64,000 bases of DNA, taken from Hymenobacter gummosus. GTDB lineage: Bacteria > Bacteroidota > Bacteroidia > Cytophagales > Hymenobacteraceae. Each line of letters starts with the position of its first letter. The stretch's first letter is position 1. The translations under genes were made by a program, and so were the position numbers. Where the stretch lies: contig NZ_RXOF01000017.1 in assembly GCF_003970915.1 (NCBI RefSeq), positions 1 through 64,000 of the forward strand, in the 5' to 3' direction. This document shows, piece by piece, positions 1 through 8,593 of the stretch. Under the pieces are notes generated by a model, which did not search any database, was not told the DNA's origin, and saw only the letters and a list, made by a program, of their open reading frames with translations.

Positions 1-87
1 TGGTCAAATGGCTGGATGGCTAAATGGCTGGTCGTTCAACGAAACCGTTAGAACGACCAGCCATTTAGCCATCCAGCCATTTGACCA
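1..87. repeat. perfect 37-bp inverted repeat built from a repeated word
   Basis: Arms 1-37 and 51-87 are exact reverse complements around a 13-nt spacer, and the spacer ends (AACG/CGTT) can pair as well. Each arm is internally repetitive (AAATGGCTGG, ATGGCT, AAATGGCTGG). It lies just 3' of the NlpC/P60 gene, so it could end that transcript, but there is no T tract. The left flank is outside the window. Confidence 0.95.
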
Positions 88-91
88 TTTA

Positions 92-658
92 TCACAGTAC
101 CCGCCGGATGCCCAGGAAGCGCCGCTCGTAGTCGGTGCCGTCGACCTGGCTGATTTTTACGCCCGGGTCGCGCTTGGAGGAGGAGGAGTGCACGAAGCGC
201 AGGGGCTGGCCGGGCTCCGAGATGACGATGCCCGCATGGCCGGGCGTGGTGGCGTCCTTGGCTGTGCCGGTGAAGATGATCAGGTCGCCCTTGCGGGCTT
301 CGGCGCGGGGTACGGCCGAGCCGGTTTTGTACTGTAGCGCGGAGGAGTGCGGCACGTCGATGTTGAACTGCCCGTAGACGTAGGTGAGGAAGCCGGAGCA
401 GTCGAAGCCGCCCTCGGGGGTGGTGCCAGCGTAGCAATAGGCCTTGCCGAGCTGGCGCAGGGCGAAGCTCACGAGCTGGTCGCGGCGGTCCTGGGAGGCG
501 AGGCGGCGGGGGGCGGTGGCGGCGCGGTATACCACGGCGCGCACGGGGGGCAGGTCGCCGCTGGCGGGCACGGGGGCCTCGGGGCGTAGCTGCTGCCAGC
601 CGAACACGGCCAGCAGAATGGTCATCAGGGCTCCAAACATGAGCCAAACGATACGCAT
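92..658 (-). CDS. NlpC/P60 family cell-wall cysteine peptidase
   Basis: Predicted 188-aa membrane-anchored or exported hydrolase of the NlpC/P60 family, which cleaves peptide cross-links in peptidoglycan. Residues 4-20 form one hydrophobic N-terminal segment (signal anchor). The catalytic pattern is complete: Cys87 in FDCSGF, His141 in GHAGIV and His157 in RFVHSS. The domain fills residues 55-188, so the protein is little more than anchor plus catalytic domain. The start is the ATG before this hydrophobic segment. It is divergent from the M61 peptidase gene and ends against the palindrome at 1-87. The family is clear; the exact bond cut is not predictable. Confidence 0.9.
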   Translation of the reverse strand: MRIVWLMFGALMTILLAVFGWQQLRPEAPVPASGDLPPVRAVVYRAATAPRRLASQDRRDQLVSFALRQLGKAYCYAGTTPEGGFDCSGFLTYVYGQFNIDVPHSSALQYKTGSAVPRAEARKGDLIIFTGTAKDATTPGHAGIVISEPGQPLRFVHSSSSKRDPGVKISQVDGTDYERRFLGIRRVL

Positions 659-841
659 AATTCGGGCCAGCCCGGGCGCAGGTGTGGAGACGCCGGCCGG
701 CGTTTGCCTAACGCAAGGCGCGCGGCGGGCGTTGCGCGGGGCCCCACAGACCCGCGGCAGTGGGGATTTTCCGGCGTATTTTGCAGCCCCGCGGCACCGG
801 CGCCGTCAGTGGCTGCGGATTCACTCACTCCACCGTTTTTC

Positions 842-2647
842 ATGCTCAATACCACTTTGCGCCGCCTGGGCGCAACGGCGGCGCTGGGTTTGCTGGCCTC
901 GGCTTCGGCCCTGGCGGCCCCCACGCTGCGCTACGTGCTGGCCATGCCGGCCCCGCAGACGCACTACTTCGAAGTTGAAATGCAGCTCAGCGGCTTCTCC
1001 GGCCGCTCGACCGACGTGAAGATGCCGGTGTGGGCGCCGGGCTCCTACCTGGTGCGCGAGTTTGCCAAGAACGTGGAGGGCTTCACGGCCCAGGCCGGCG
1101 GCAAGCAGCTGCAGGTCGATAAAATCAACAAGAACACCTGGCGCATCACGCACCAGGGCCAGAAGGACTTTACGGTGCGCTACCGCGTGTACGCCAACGA
1201 GCTGAGCGTGCGCACCAGCTTCGTGGACGCCTCGCACGGCTACCTTAATGGCACCAGCGTGTTCATGTACCCCGAGGGGCAGAAGCAGCTGCCGGCCCAG
1301 GTGGAGGTGCGGCCGTTTGAGGGCTGGAAAGAGGTGTCGACCAGCCTGAAGCCAGCCACGCAGGCCGGGCCCTCGTTTACCTTCCTCTCGTCGAACTACG
1401 ACGAGCTAGCCGACTCGCCCATCGAAATCGGTAACCACAAGGTGCTCAGCTTCGACGTGAACGGTACGCCGCACCGCATTGCCATGTACGGGCAGGCCAG
1501 CTACGACGAGCAGCGCGTGGTGGCCGACTTCAAGCGCATCTGCGAGACGGCGCAGAAAGTGGTGGGCCAGAACCCGCTGGACCGCTACCTGTTCATCGTG
1601 CACAACCTGGAGCGCGGCGGCGGGGGCCTGGAGCACCTGTACTCGACCACGCTGGAAGTCTCGCGCAACGCCTACACCACGCCGGCAGGCTACGAGGGCA
1701 TTCTGGGGCTGGCCGCGCACGAGTATTTCCACCTCTGGAACGTGAAGCGCATCCGCCCCATCGCGCTGGGCCCCTTCGACTACGACAAGGAAAACTACAC
1801 CCACATGCTCTGGATGAGCGAGGGTGGCACCGAGTACTTCTCCAACCTCATCGTGCAGCGGGCCGGCTTCCAGAAGCCCCAGCAGTACCTCGACCAGCTG
1901 GCCACGGGCATCACGCGGGTAGAAAACACGCCCGGCAATCGGATGCAGTCGGCCGCCGAAGCCAGCTGGGACGCCTGGATCAAATACTACCGGCCCAACG
2001 AAAACTCGCCCAACTCCACCATCAGCTACTACGACAAGGGCGAGGTTATCGGGGCGGTGCTGGATCTGATGGTCATCAACGCCACCAAGGGCCAGAAGAG
2101 CCTCGACGACGTGATGCGCTACCTCTACGACCAGTACTACAAGAAGCTGGGCCGGGGCTTCACCGACGCGGAGTACCAGGACGCCGTGGCCAAAGTAGCC
2201 GGCCGCCGCTTCGACGAGTTCTTCCAGCAGTCGGTGTACGGCACCAAACGGCTCGACTACGAAGGGGCCCTGGGCTACGCCGGCCTGCGCCTGGCCACCG
2301 CCACCGGCTCGGATGCTTCCCTGGGCGCCTCGGTTTCTACCAGCACCGGCAAGGCCGTGGTCAGCACCGTGCTGCGCGACGGCAGCGCCTGGCAGGGCGG
2401 CCTGAACACCGGCGACGAAATCGTGGCCGTGGACGGCATGCGCCCCCCAACGGACATCGTGCAAAGCCTGGCTGCCCGGCCGGTGGGCAGCTCGGTGCGC
2501 CTGCTCGTCACCCGCGACGGACAGCTGCGGGAGCTGACCATTCCGCTGCTGGCCAGCACCACCACCCGCTACCGCATCGAAATGGCACCGGAGGCTTCGC
2601 CGGAGCAGCTGGTCGTGCGCCGTAAGTGGCTGCAGCTGCCGCAGTAG
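842..2647 (+). CDS. M61 family (glycyl aminopeptidase-like) metallopeptidase with PDZ domain
   Basis: A 601-aa exported zinc aminopeptidase. The ATG at 842 puts a signal peptide directly at the N-terminus (MLNTTLRRLG, hydrophobic core, cleavage after about ASALA at residue 25); a longer in-frame reading from 704 adds 46 residues without signal character and is rejected. The zinc site is H293-E-Y-F-H297 in AAHEYFHLWNVKRI, preceded by the family's glycine-rich GGGGLEH loop at about 259-265. A PDZ domain occupies about residues 490-575. Length and domain order match Bacteroidota M61 peptidases. It stands alone and is closed by a strong terminator. Confidence 0.92.
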   Translation: MLNTTLRRLGATAALGLLASASALAAPTLRYVLAMPAPQTHYFEVEMQLSGFSGRSTDVKMPVWAPGSYLVREFAKNVEGFTAQAGGKQLQVDKINKNTWRITHQGQKDFTVRYRVYANELSVRTSFVDASHGYLNGTSVFMYPEGQKQLPAQVEVRPFEGWKEVSTSLKPATQAGPSFTFLSSNYDELADSPIEIGNHKVLSFDVNGTPHRIAMYGQASYDEQRVVADFKRICETAQKVVGQNPLDRYLFIVHNLERGGGGLEHLYSTTLEVSRNAYTTPAGYEGILGLAAHEYFHLWNVKRIRPIALGPFDYDKENYTHMLWMSEGGTEYFSNLIVQRAGFQKPQQYLDQLATGITRVENTPGNRMQSAAEASWDAWIKYYRPNENSPNSTISYYDKGEVIGAVLDLMVINATKGQKSLDDVMRYLYDQYYKKLGRGFTDAEYQDAVAKVAGRRFDEFFQQSVYGTKRLDYEGALGYAGLRLATATGSDASLGASVSTSTGKAVVSTVLRDGSAWQGGLNTGDEIVAVDGMRPPTDIVQSLAARPVGSSVRLLVTRDGQLRELTIPLLASTTTRYRIEMAPEASPEQLVVRRKWLQLPQ

Positions 2648-2666
2648 GGCTTCGTTCTCATGGCTC

Positions 2667-2703
2667 AAAAAAGCCCCGTCGGAATGCTCCGGCGGGGCTT
2701 TTT
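2667..2703. terminator. Rho-independent terminator after the M61 gene
   Basis: A stem AAAAAGCCCCG.CGG / CCG.CGGGGCTTTTT with a short loop ends in a T run on the + strand and an A run before it, 20 nt after the M61 stop codon. Confidence 0.9.
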
Positions 2704-2710
2704 GTTGGGG

Positions 2711-2891
2711 CTGGCGCCGGTTTAGCGAAACGCAGTGAAGCGTAACCGGTGCCTGTTATAAAGCAGGTTTTCAACCTGCGTGCGGCGTTGTGGTGTCGGT
2801 CCGGCAGAATCAGGCGGGCGCCCCGCGCAGGCTGAAAGCCTGCCTTATTTTCGGCACCGGTTACGCTCCTGCGGAGCTAAACCGGCGCCAG
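2711..2891. repeat. nested palindromic element, REP/BIME-like
   Basis: Three nested inverted pairs: outer 16-bp perfect arms (2711-2726 with 2876-2891, CTGGCGCCGGTTTAGC), inner 15-bp perfect arms (2739-2753 with 2853-2867, AGCGTAACCGGTGCC), and two facing small hairpins (2761-2780, GCAGGTT-TTC-AACCTGC; 2827-2843, GCAGGCT-GAA-AGCCTGC). Two REP-type hairpins in opposite orientation resemble a bacterial interspersed mosaic element. It fills the gap between two convergent peptidase genes. Confidence 0.8.
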
Positions 2892-2914
2892 TTCCGGGCC
2901 AGTTCCGCACTGGC

Positions 2915-4477
2915 TTACTGCACTACGGCGCCCACGGCGCGGGCCAGGTTCACGCGGCCGTAGCCGAAGCTCGTGCTGCGGTTGCTGGCGTTGGAGCTGG
3001 CCGCAATCAGGCGGGCTTTGATCTGGTCCCGGGTTTCGGTGGGGTAGCGGCTCCAGACGACGGCGGCCATACCGGCCATGGAGGCGGTAGCTACGGAGGA
3101 GCCGCCGACGGTGCTGGGGGCGTCGCCGCTCATGGCCAGGGACAGGGGGCGCAGGTTGTTGCTGGTGCGCTGCATCACCACGGTGAATTCCACGTCGGCG
3201 CCGGTGTGGCACTCGTCGCAGCGGGTGGTGAGGTTGTCTTTGACGCCCGTCACGGCCACGGCTTCGCCCAGGCTGGCCGGGAAGATGACGCCCACCCAGC
3301 CGGCCGACCAGTCGAAGGAAGTGCCGGCGGCGCAGAAGATGAGCTTGCCGCGCCCGTAGGCGTAGCGGATGGCGTCGGCCATCTGGGAGGAGCTGGTCAC
3401 GCGGCCCATGCTCATCGAGATGATGCGCACGTCGGCCCGATTGGCGGCCAGCGTGAAGGCGTCGGCTACGCCCTGCACCTCGCGCGAGGCATCGAGAAAC
3501 ACGTCCTCGGCGGCGCGGATGGTAATGAGGTTGGCGTTGTAGGCAATGCCCACCGAAGCCCCGTCGGTGCCGCGGGGCGCGGCGGCGGCGCCGGCCATGC
3601 TGGTGCCGTGGCCGCAGCCGTCGTTGGGGGTTTCGGCCGCGCCGTAGGGAATGCCGAAGAGACTATTGCGCGGCAAGGTCACCAGCCGCTCGATGGTGCG
3701 GCCGGTGCTCAGGCCCTGGTTGAAGGCCGCGCCCAGGTTGTCCTGCGCGTCGGAGGAGCCCGAGTCGATGATGACCATTTTGATGCCGCGGCCGGTGCTC
3801 TGCGTCCAGGCCGCGCGGATGCCGTGGTACACGTCGGCCTGGTTCCAGGAAGACTTGCTGCCGCCCGTCAGTACGGTGTAGTCGGAGCCGGCGACTAGGC
3901 CGGCGGTGGCGGTGTTGGAGCCGCAGCCGCTGCTGCTCAGGGTGCGGTTGGCCACGTCGCGGCCCGGCTCGTAGCCCATCGGCTCGGCGTAGCGCACCAG
4001 CGGGGAGCGGCGCAGGGCCTGCACCGTGGCCAGCTGCCGCACGCGTACCGTGAGCACCGGCAGCGTGGCCTGGTCGAACACCACGATTCTCTCGGCCGTC
4101 ACCGTGGGGTCGGCGCGGCGCTCCAGCTCCACAATCAGCTGGAGCACCTGCTGGCGGGCCTGCTGGTAATCGGCATCGTCGGCGGCGCGTTCGGGCAGCT
4201 CTTCGGGGCTGGTGCCGGCCGGGGCGTAGCCCACGCTCAGCACCTGGTCGGAGCGCTGCAGGGCGCTCCACACGACGTGGTCGGAGGCTTGGCGCCAGTC
4301 GTAGCTACCGGTCTGGCGCACGCGGGCCCAGATCTGCTCGTCGAGCTGGCTGGTGCTCAGGGCTTCGCCGACTATTTCCGGCTCGGGCTGCACGCGGGCC
4401 ATTTCTTCGTCCTGGGTCTGGCAGGCGCCCAGCCACAGCAACGCCGCGGCCGCGGCGTATCGGGTAAAGTTGGTCAT
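2915..4477 (-). CDS. S8 (subtilisin-like) serine peptidase, lipoprotein
   Basis: A 520-aa exported subtilase. The start at 4477 gives a short signal ending in a lipobox (LWLGAC, Cys19), so the protein is probably lipid-anchored; an upstream ATG 14 codons earlier would spoil the signal. Residues about 115-165 look like an I9-type inhibitory propeptide ending in LVRYAEP. The catalytic triad is visible: Asp238 in VIIDSG, His290 in GHGTSMAG, Ser466 in ATASMAG. The usual G-T-S motif reads A-T-A-S here, but the serine is kept. No type IX sorting tail is present. Convergent with the M61 gene. Confidence 0.88.
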   Translation of the reverse strand: MTNFTRYAAAAALLWLGACQTQDEEMARVQPEPEIVGEALSTSQLDEQIWARVRQTGSYDWRQASDHVVWSALQRSDQVLSVGYAPAGTSPEELPERAADDADYQQARQQVLQLIVELERRADPTVTAERIVVFDQATLPVLTVRVRQLATVQALRRSPLVRYAEPMGYEPGRDVANRTLSSSGCGSNTATAGLVAGSDYTVLTGGSKSSWNQADVYHGIRAAWTQSTGRGIKMVIIDSGSSDAQDNLGAAFNQGLSTGRTIERLVTLPRNSLFGIPYGAAETPNDGCGHGTSMAGAAAAPRGTDGASVGIAYNANLITIRAAEDVFLDASREVQGVADAFTLAANRADVRIISMSMGRVTSSSQMADAIRYAYGRGKLIFCAAGTSFDWSAGWVGVIFPASLGEAVAVTGVKDNLTTRCDECHTGADVEFTVVMQRTSNNLRPLSLAMSGDAPSTVGGSSVATASMAGMAAVVWSRYPTETRDQIKARLIAASSNASNRSTSFGYGRVNLARAVGAVVQ

Positions 4478-4606
4478 AAAGGTGTTTTGGGTGAGAATGA
4501 GAACGTGCGGGTAAGTCACGAAAAATCCGTGAGTATTGCAACATGCATAACAGTTTAGGGCTTCATTTTTAGAATATTACCGCCTGATTACGGCCAGGTT
4601 AGATGC

Positions 4607-4643
4607 AAAAAAGGCCGCTCCCGGTACCGGGAGCGGCCTTTTT
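4607..4643. terminator. bidirectional terminator hairpin
   Basis: Perfect palindrome AAAAAGGCCGCTCCC-GG-TACC... with A tract on one side and T tract on the other. It lies upstream of the subtilase and downstream of kup, so as a terminator it would serve kup transcripts reading leftwards. Confidence 0.75.
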
Positions 4644-4665
4644 ATGGGTCGTGCGTCAGTCGTAA

Positions 4666-4823
4666 GCGTCGTAGCGCGAACCGCAGGTCAGCGGAGCTAA
4701 GCTCTGCTTCGCGTATTCCGCGCGTTTGTCGCAGAACGAGTTCGACGCTTGCGGTTCAACGAGTCGTTCTGAATACGCGAAGCAGAGCTTAGCTCCGCTG
4801 ACCTGCGGTTCGCGCTACGACGC
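4666..4823. repeat. perfect 52-bp inverted repeat with nested hairpin
   Basis: Arms 4666-4717 and 4772-4823 are exact 52-nt reverse complements. The 54-nt spacer holds a further 8-bp pair (CAGAACGA / TCGTTCTG) that would extend the stem if a 14-nt stretch (about 4718-4731) bulged out. This with the terminator fills the 364-bp gap between the subtilase start and the kup stop; no gene is seen there. Looks like a MITE or extended REP element. Confidence 0.93.
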
Positions 4824-4841
4824 TGGCGGCGTGGACGCCCG

Positions 4842-6812
4842 CTAGTACACCCGCTTCAGGGATACGTTGCGCGTCGGGGTGATGATGAGCGGCACCTTCT
4901 CAATTTTCACCGAGGAGGTGTCCAGCCCGAAGTACTTGTCCTCGGAAGCAATGAACTGCTTGATGTAGAAATAGGCCTGCATGACCAAATTCTCCACGAA
5001 GGGGAATTCGTTTTCGACCGAGAGGAACTTCTCCAGCACCACGAAGCGGAAGTCGCCGGTGACGTGCTGCTTGCTCAGCGACTCGTAGCGGGAGGTAATG
5101 TCCACTTCCTTGTTGCGCACCAGGTCCTCCACCACTTTGCGGAAGTACAGGTTGATGCGCTGCTCCACGCGGAAGCCGAGGCGGAAGGTCACGCGGAAGG
5201 CGTCGTTGGGGGCCAGCTCGGTCACTTTGTACTCCATCGTGTACGGCTCGTCGGTGGTGTCCACGTGCACAAACCAGTAGATGTCGGCGCGCTTGGGCCG
5301 TTTCTGGAAGATGGAGTAGATGATTTTCGACTCGATTTCCGTCTGCCGCTCGGCCGAGGACATGAACACCAGGTGGGTGGCGTACTTCGGAATCGAGTCG
5401 TCGTTGCTCAGCTCCTTCAGCGCGTCCATGTACGGGTCGATGCGGACGAATTCCGTCAGGCGGCGCTTGATGTAGTAGGCCCGCAGCCACACGTACATCA
5501 CCGCAATCAGGCACAGGCTGATGGCCACCGATACCCAGCCGCCGTGCGGGAACTTGATGAGGTTGGCCACCAGGAAGGAGCCCTCGATGCCGCCGTACAC
5601 CAGCACGAACAGCACAATCAGCGCCATGGGTACGCGCTTGGTGCGCAGCCACATGCTCAGCAGCAGGGTGGTCATGAGCATGGTGATGGTAATGGCCAGG
5701 CCGTAGGCCGCTTCCATGTTTTCGGACTTCTGGAAGTAGAGCACCACCGCAATGCAGCCCAGCAGCAGCAGGCGGTTCATGCTCGGCACGTAGAGCTGCC
5801 CCTTCACGTCGGTGGGGTAGTTCAGCTTCACCTTGGGCCACATGTTCAGGCGGATGGCCTCGGCCACCAGCGTAAACGAGCCGGTAATCAGCGCCTGGGA
5901 GGCAATGATGGCGGCAATGGTGGCAATGCCGATGCCGATGAGCAGGAACCACTCGGGCATCAGGGCGAAGAAGGGGTTTTTGCCGGCCAGGGCCTGCCCC
6001 TCGTGGTTCATCAGCCAGGCACCCTGCCCGAAGTAGTTCAGCAGCAGGCAGAGCTTCACGAAGGTCCAGCTGATGCGGATGTTGCCCTTGCCGCAGTGGC
6101 CCAGGTCGGAGTACAGGGCCTCGGCCCCGGTGGTGCACAGAAACACGGCCCCCAGCAGCCAGAACCCGCCGGGCGTGTTCACCAGCATGTTGTAGGCGTA
6201 GTAGGGGTTGATGGCCTGCAGAATGCCCGGGTACTGCGCAATGCCGTACACGCCCAGCACCGCCAGCATGGTGAACCACAGGAACATAATCGGTCCGAAG
6301 GCCTTGCCCACGATTTGCGTGCCGAAGCTCTGCAGCAGGAACAGCCCGCACAGAATGGCAATGACGATGTACTGCGTGGGCAGGTGCGGATACACCGTTT
6401 CCAGTCCCTCAATGGCCGAGGATACCGAAATCGGCGGGGTGATGACCCCGTCGGCCAGCAGGGCCGCGCCGCCCACGATGGCCACGGCCGAGAGCCAGCC
6501 GCCGCGCCGCCGCACCAGGGCGTAGAGCGAGAAAATGCCGCCTTCGCCGTTGTTGTCCGCATTGAGCGTGAGCAGCACGTACTTGACGGTGGTCTGCAGC
6601 GTGAGCGTCCAGAGCACGGCCGAAATGCCGCCGTATACCAGGTCTCTGGTGATGACGCCCGGCACGATGGCCTTCATCACGTACAGCGGCGAGGTGCCGA
6701 TGTCGCCGTAGATAATGCCGAGGGCAATGAGCAGCCCGGCCGTCGAAATAGCCGTGTGGGCGTGGTGCGCGGAGCCGGCCTTGCCGTCCGCTAGGGTTTT
6801 GGTGTCACTCAT
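4842..6812 (-). CDS. kup: KUP family low-affinity potassium uptake transporter
   Basis: A 656-aa inner-membrane K+ symporter of the KUP/HAK/KT family. The N-terminal signature GIIYGDIGTSPLYV at about 33-46 is diagnostic, followed by about 12 membrane segments to residue 455 and a cytoplasmic C-terminal domain of about 200 residues, the usual plan and length. A TAnnTTTG promoter box lies 50 bp upstream. Single-gene transcription unit; the next gene upstream is an unrelated small membrane protein. Confidence 0.95.
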   Translation of the reverse strand: MSDTKTLADGKAGSAHHAHTAISTAGLLIALGIIYGDIGTSPLYVMKAIVPGVITRDLVYGGISAVLWTLTLQTTVKYVLLTLNADNNGEGGIFSLYALVRRRGGWLSAVAIVGGAALLADGVITPPISVSSAIEGLETVYPHLPTQYIVIAILCGLFLLQSFGTQIVGKAFGPIMFLWFTMLAVLGVYGIAQYPGILQAINPYYAYNMLVNTPGGFWLLGAVFLCTTGAEALYSDLGHCGKGNIRISWTFVKLCLLLNYFGQGAWLMNHEGQALAGKNPFFALMPEWFLLIGIGIATIAAIIASQALITGSFTLVAEAIRLNMWPKVKLNYPTDVKGQLYVPSMNRLLLLGCIAVVLYFQKSENMEAAYGLAITITMLMTTLLLSMWLRTKRVPMALIVLFVLVYGGIEGSFLVANLIKFPHGGWVSVAISLCLIAVMYVWLRAYYIKRRLTEFVRIDPYMDALKELSNDDSIPKYATHLVFMSSAERQTEIESKIIYSIFQKRPKRADIYWFVHVDTTDEPYTMEYKVTELAPNDAFRVTFRLGFRVEQRINLYFRKVVEDLVRNKEVDITSRYESLSKQHVTGDFRFVVLEKFLSVENEFPFVENLVMQAYFYIKQFIASEDKYFGLDTSSVKIEKVPLIITPTRNVSLKRVY

Positions 6813-6861
6813 GAGGGGCGCGACAACGAAGAATAGGAGGACCTCGGAAAAATGAGGCGGG

Positions 6862-6869
6862 CAAAGGTA
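6862..6869 (-). promoter_or_regulatory. Bacteroidota -7 box upstream of kup
   Basis: Minus strand reads TACCTTTG, an exact TAnnTTTG match, 50 bp before the kup start codon. No clear -33 TTG is visible. Confidence 0.5.
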
Positions 6870-6905
6870 ATGAGCGGCCGCACTTTGGTCCGCGGCCGCG
6901 GGGCT

Positions 6906-7478
6906 TTAGGTGCCGCTCGGACCAGTTGGCGGCTCGTCGGTCGGAAAGTCGGGGTAGGGCCACGCAGCCGCTGCGGCGGCGGCCCGGGCGGCTTCTTCGG
7001 CGGCTTGCTGGGCGGCCAGCAGGGCCATAGCCTCCTGGGCGGCGCGCTGGTGGCGCTGGTGAATGCGCACGTTGGTTTCGGCGGCCAGGCGCTGCCAGGC
7101 CGGCAGCTCCCCGGGCAGGGCGTGGTGGGCGGCTTCCTGGCCGAGCCGACTCAGGCGTACCCGGTTGGCCCCGCGCCAGCCCCACATCAGCACCAGCAGC
7201 CCAAGGCCCATGCCCAGCATAGCCGTGGTGGTCCGAATCCAGTCCTGCAGAAACGCCAGCGTAGAGCCGCCCAGCACGAAGGCCCCCGTCAGCAGCCACA
7301 GCAGCCAGCGCACCCGCTGCACCGACACGCGCTCCAGCTCCAGCAGGCTGTAGTGGCGCCCGTCCAGGGTCAGCTCATCGTCGGTGAGGAGCCAGCGGCC
7401 GTCCTCGCTCTGCACGGGCGGGCGGGGCGGTGGCAGCGTGGGCGGGGTGTAGTAGCTGTAGAAGTCGGGCTGCTCCAT
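6906..7478 (-). CDS. hypothetical protein with two membrane segments and Ala-rich coiled coil
   Basis: About 190 aa starting MEQPDFYSYY at 7478; a longer frame to 7541 would run into the inverted repeat and is less likely. The N-terminal 60 residues are soluble and Pro-rich, two adjacent hydrophobic helices follow (about 60-78 and 85-105), then a long Ala/Gln/Glu-rich helical stretch (about 140-175) likely to form a coiled coil, and a Pro-rich tail. I do not recognise a family. It lies downstream of the FKBP gene on the same strand, separated by an inverted repeat, so co-transcription is uncertain. Confidence 0.7.
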   Translation of the reverse strand: MEQPDFYSYYTPPTLPPPRPPVQSEDGRWLLTDDELTLDGRHYSLLELERVSVQRVRWLLWLLTGAFVLGGSTLAFLQDWIRTTTAMLGMGLGLLVLMWGWRGANRVRLSRLGQEAAHHALPGELPAWQRLAAETNVRIHQRHQRAAQEAMALLAAQQAAEEAARAAAAAAAWPYPDFPTDEPPTGPSGT

Positions 7479-7485
7479 GCGTTTT

Positions 7486-7635
7486 GGGTGACACGTAACA
7501 CGTGACAGGTAACAGGTGATAGGGTTTGGGGGAGGCGTCAAGCGGTATGCCGCTTCGCCCGGTCGGCCATTCAGTCAGGCCCGCACCAGCCGCCCTCACC
7601 TGTACCTGTCACTTGTCACGTGTTACCTGTCACCC
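7486..7635. repeat. imperfect inverted repeat of GTAACACGTGACAGGT-type words
   Basis: Left arm 7486-7518 and right arm 7597-7635 pair with two short gaps. Both arms consist of variants of one word (GTGACACGTAAC, GTGACAGGTAAC, AGGTGA). The pair occupies the whole gap between the membrane protein and the FKBP gene. Confidence 0.85.
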
Positions 7636-7641
7636 CAACAC

Positions 7642-8265
7642 TTAGTTCACTTTCAGCAGCTCCACGTCGAACACCAAGGCTGAGTCGGGGCCGATGGCGC
7701 CGCCGGCACCGCGCGAGCCGTAGGCCAGGTTCGAGGGAATGTAGAGGCGCCACTTCGAGCCTTCGGGCATCAGCTGCAGGGCTTCCGTCCAGCCGGCAAT
7801 AACCTGGTTGACGCCGAAGGTGGCCGGCTCGCCGCGCTGGTAGCTGCTGTCGAACACCTTGCCGTTAATGAGCGTGCCGTGGTAGTGCGTCGTTACGGAG
7901 CTGCGCGGGCCGGGCTTGGGGCCCGAGCCTTCCGTCAGCACCTCGTACTGCAGGCCGCTGGGCAGGGTGGTCACGCCGGGTTTCTTGCCGTTTTCGGCCA
8001 GGAAGGCTTCGCCGGCGGCTTTGTTTTCGCTGCCCGAGCCGGCGTCCTGCGGCTCTTCGTCTTCGCCCTGCATCATTTGCTGAAACTGCTGCATGGCCTG
8101 CTGCATCTGCTGGGGCGAGAGTTGGCTGGGCTTGCCGCTGAGGGCATCCTTGAGGCTGGCGGCCAGCACGTCGATGTCCAGGTCGAGGCCCTGCTGGGCG
8201 AAGTTACCGGCCAGGTCGCGGCCGATGATGTAGCTGATTTGCTGCTTGAGCGAGGTCAGTTCCAT
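7642..8265 (-). CDS. FKBP-type peptidyl-prolyl cis-trans isomerase
   Basis: About 207 aa from MELTSLKQQ at 8265 (an ATG seven codons upstream is possible). Residues 1-85 are the helical dimerisation part seen in Mip/FkpA-type proteins, with a Gln/Met-rich stretch; residues about 100-207 are the FKBP catalytic fold (LPSGLQYEVL, then THYHGTLINGKVFDSS and IPSNLAYGSRG). No signal peptide is evident, so it may act in the cytoplasm, unlike FkpA. Catalyses proline isomerisation in protein folding. Confidence 0.92.
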   Translation of the reverse strand: MELTSLKQQISYIIGRDLAGNFAQQGLDLDIDVLAASLKDALSGKPSQLSPQQMQQAMQQFQQMMQGEDEEPQDAGSGSENKAAGEAFLAENGKKPGVTTLPSGLQYEVLTEGSGPKPGPRSSVTTHYHGTLINGKVFDSSYQRGEPATFGVNQVIAGWTEALQLMPEGSKWRLYIPSNLAYGSRGAGGAIGPDSALVFDVELLKVN

Positions 8266-8373
8266 GGGGTTGGGGTTGGAATACACGGGGCCGTCGTGGC
8301 CGCCGCGGGTCGGTTATACGACTGAGGCCGCGAAGGTGCGGAAAAAAACGTGGCCCGCGGGTTTGGGGGCAGC

Positions 8374-8564
8374 ACGTCATCCTGAGCCAAAGGCGAAGGA
8401 CCTTCCTCGAACCCTGCACCGCCGCTACCAACGAAGTGCCGACGTTATGTCGTCAGCGCAAAAGAAGCGCAGCCACCTCGGCCCGAACGATTGGGCGTTG
8501 ATGGCTGCGCTTTTCAGTTGGTGCGAGGTTGGAGGAAGGTCCTTCGCTGCGCTCAGGATGACGT
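8374..8564. repeat. MITE-like element with about 38-bp imperfect terminal inverted repeats
   Basis: Left arm 8374-8413 (ACGTCATCCTGAGC...) pairs with right arm 8527-8564 (...GCTCAGGATGACGT) with one small indel. The interior carries its own pairing around GAAGCGCAGCC / GGCTGCGCTTTTC. It occupies most of the 328-bp gap between the FKBP and esterase genes; no coding sequence is seen. The end sequence resembles a repeat I know as common in Bacteroidota intergenic DNA. Confidence 0.85.
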
Positions 8565-8593
8565 TCTATGTGCCGACGCTACCACATCTGGGG

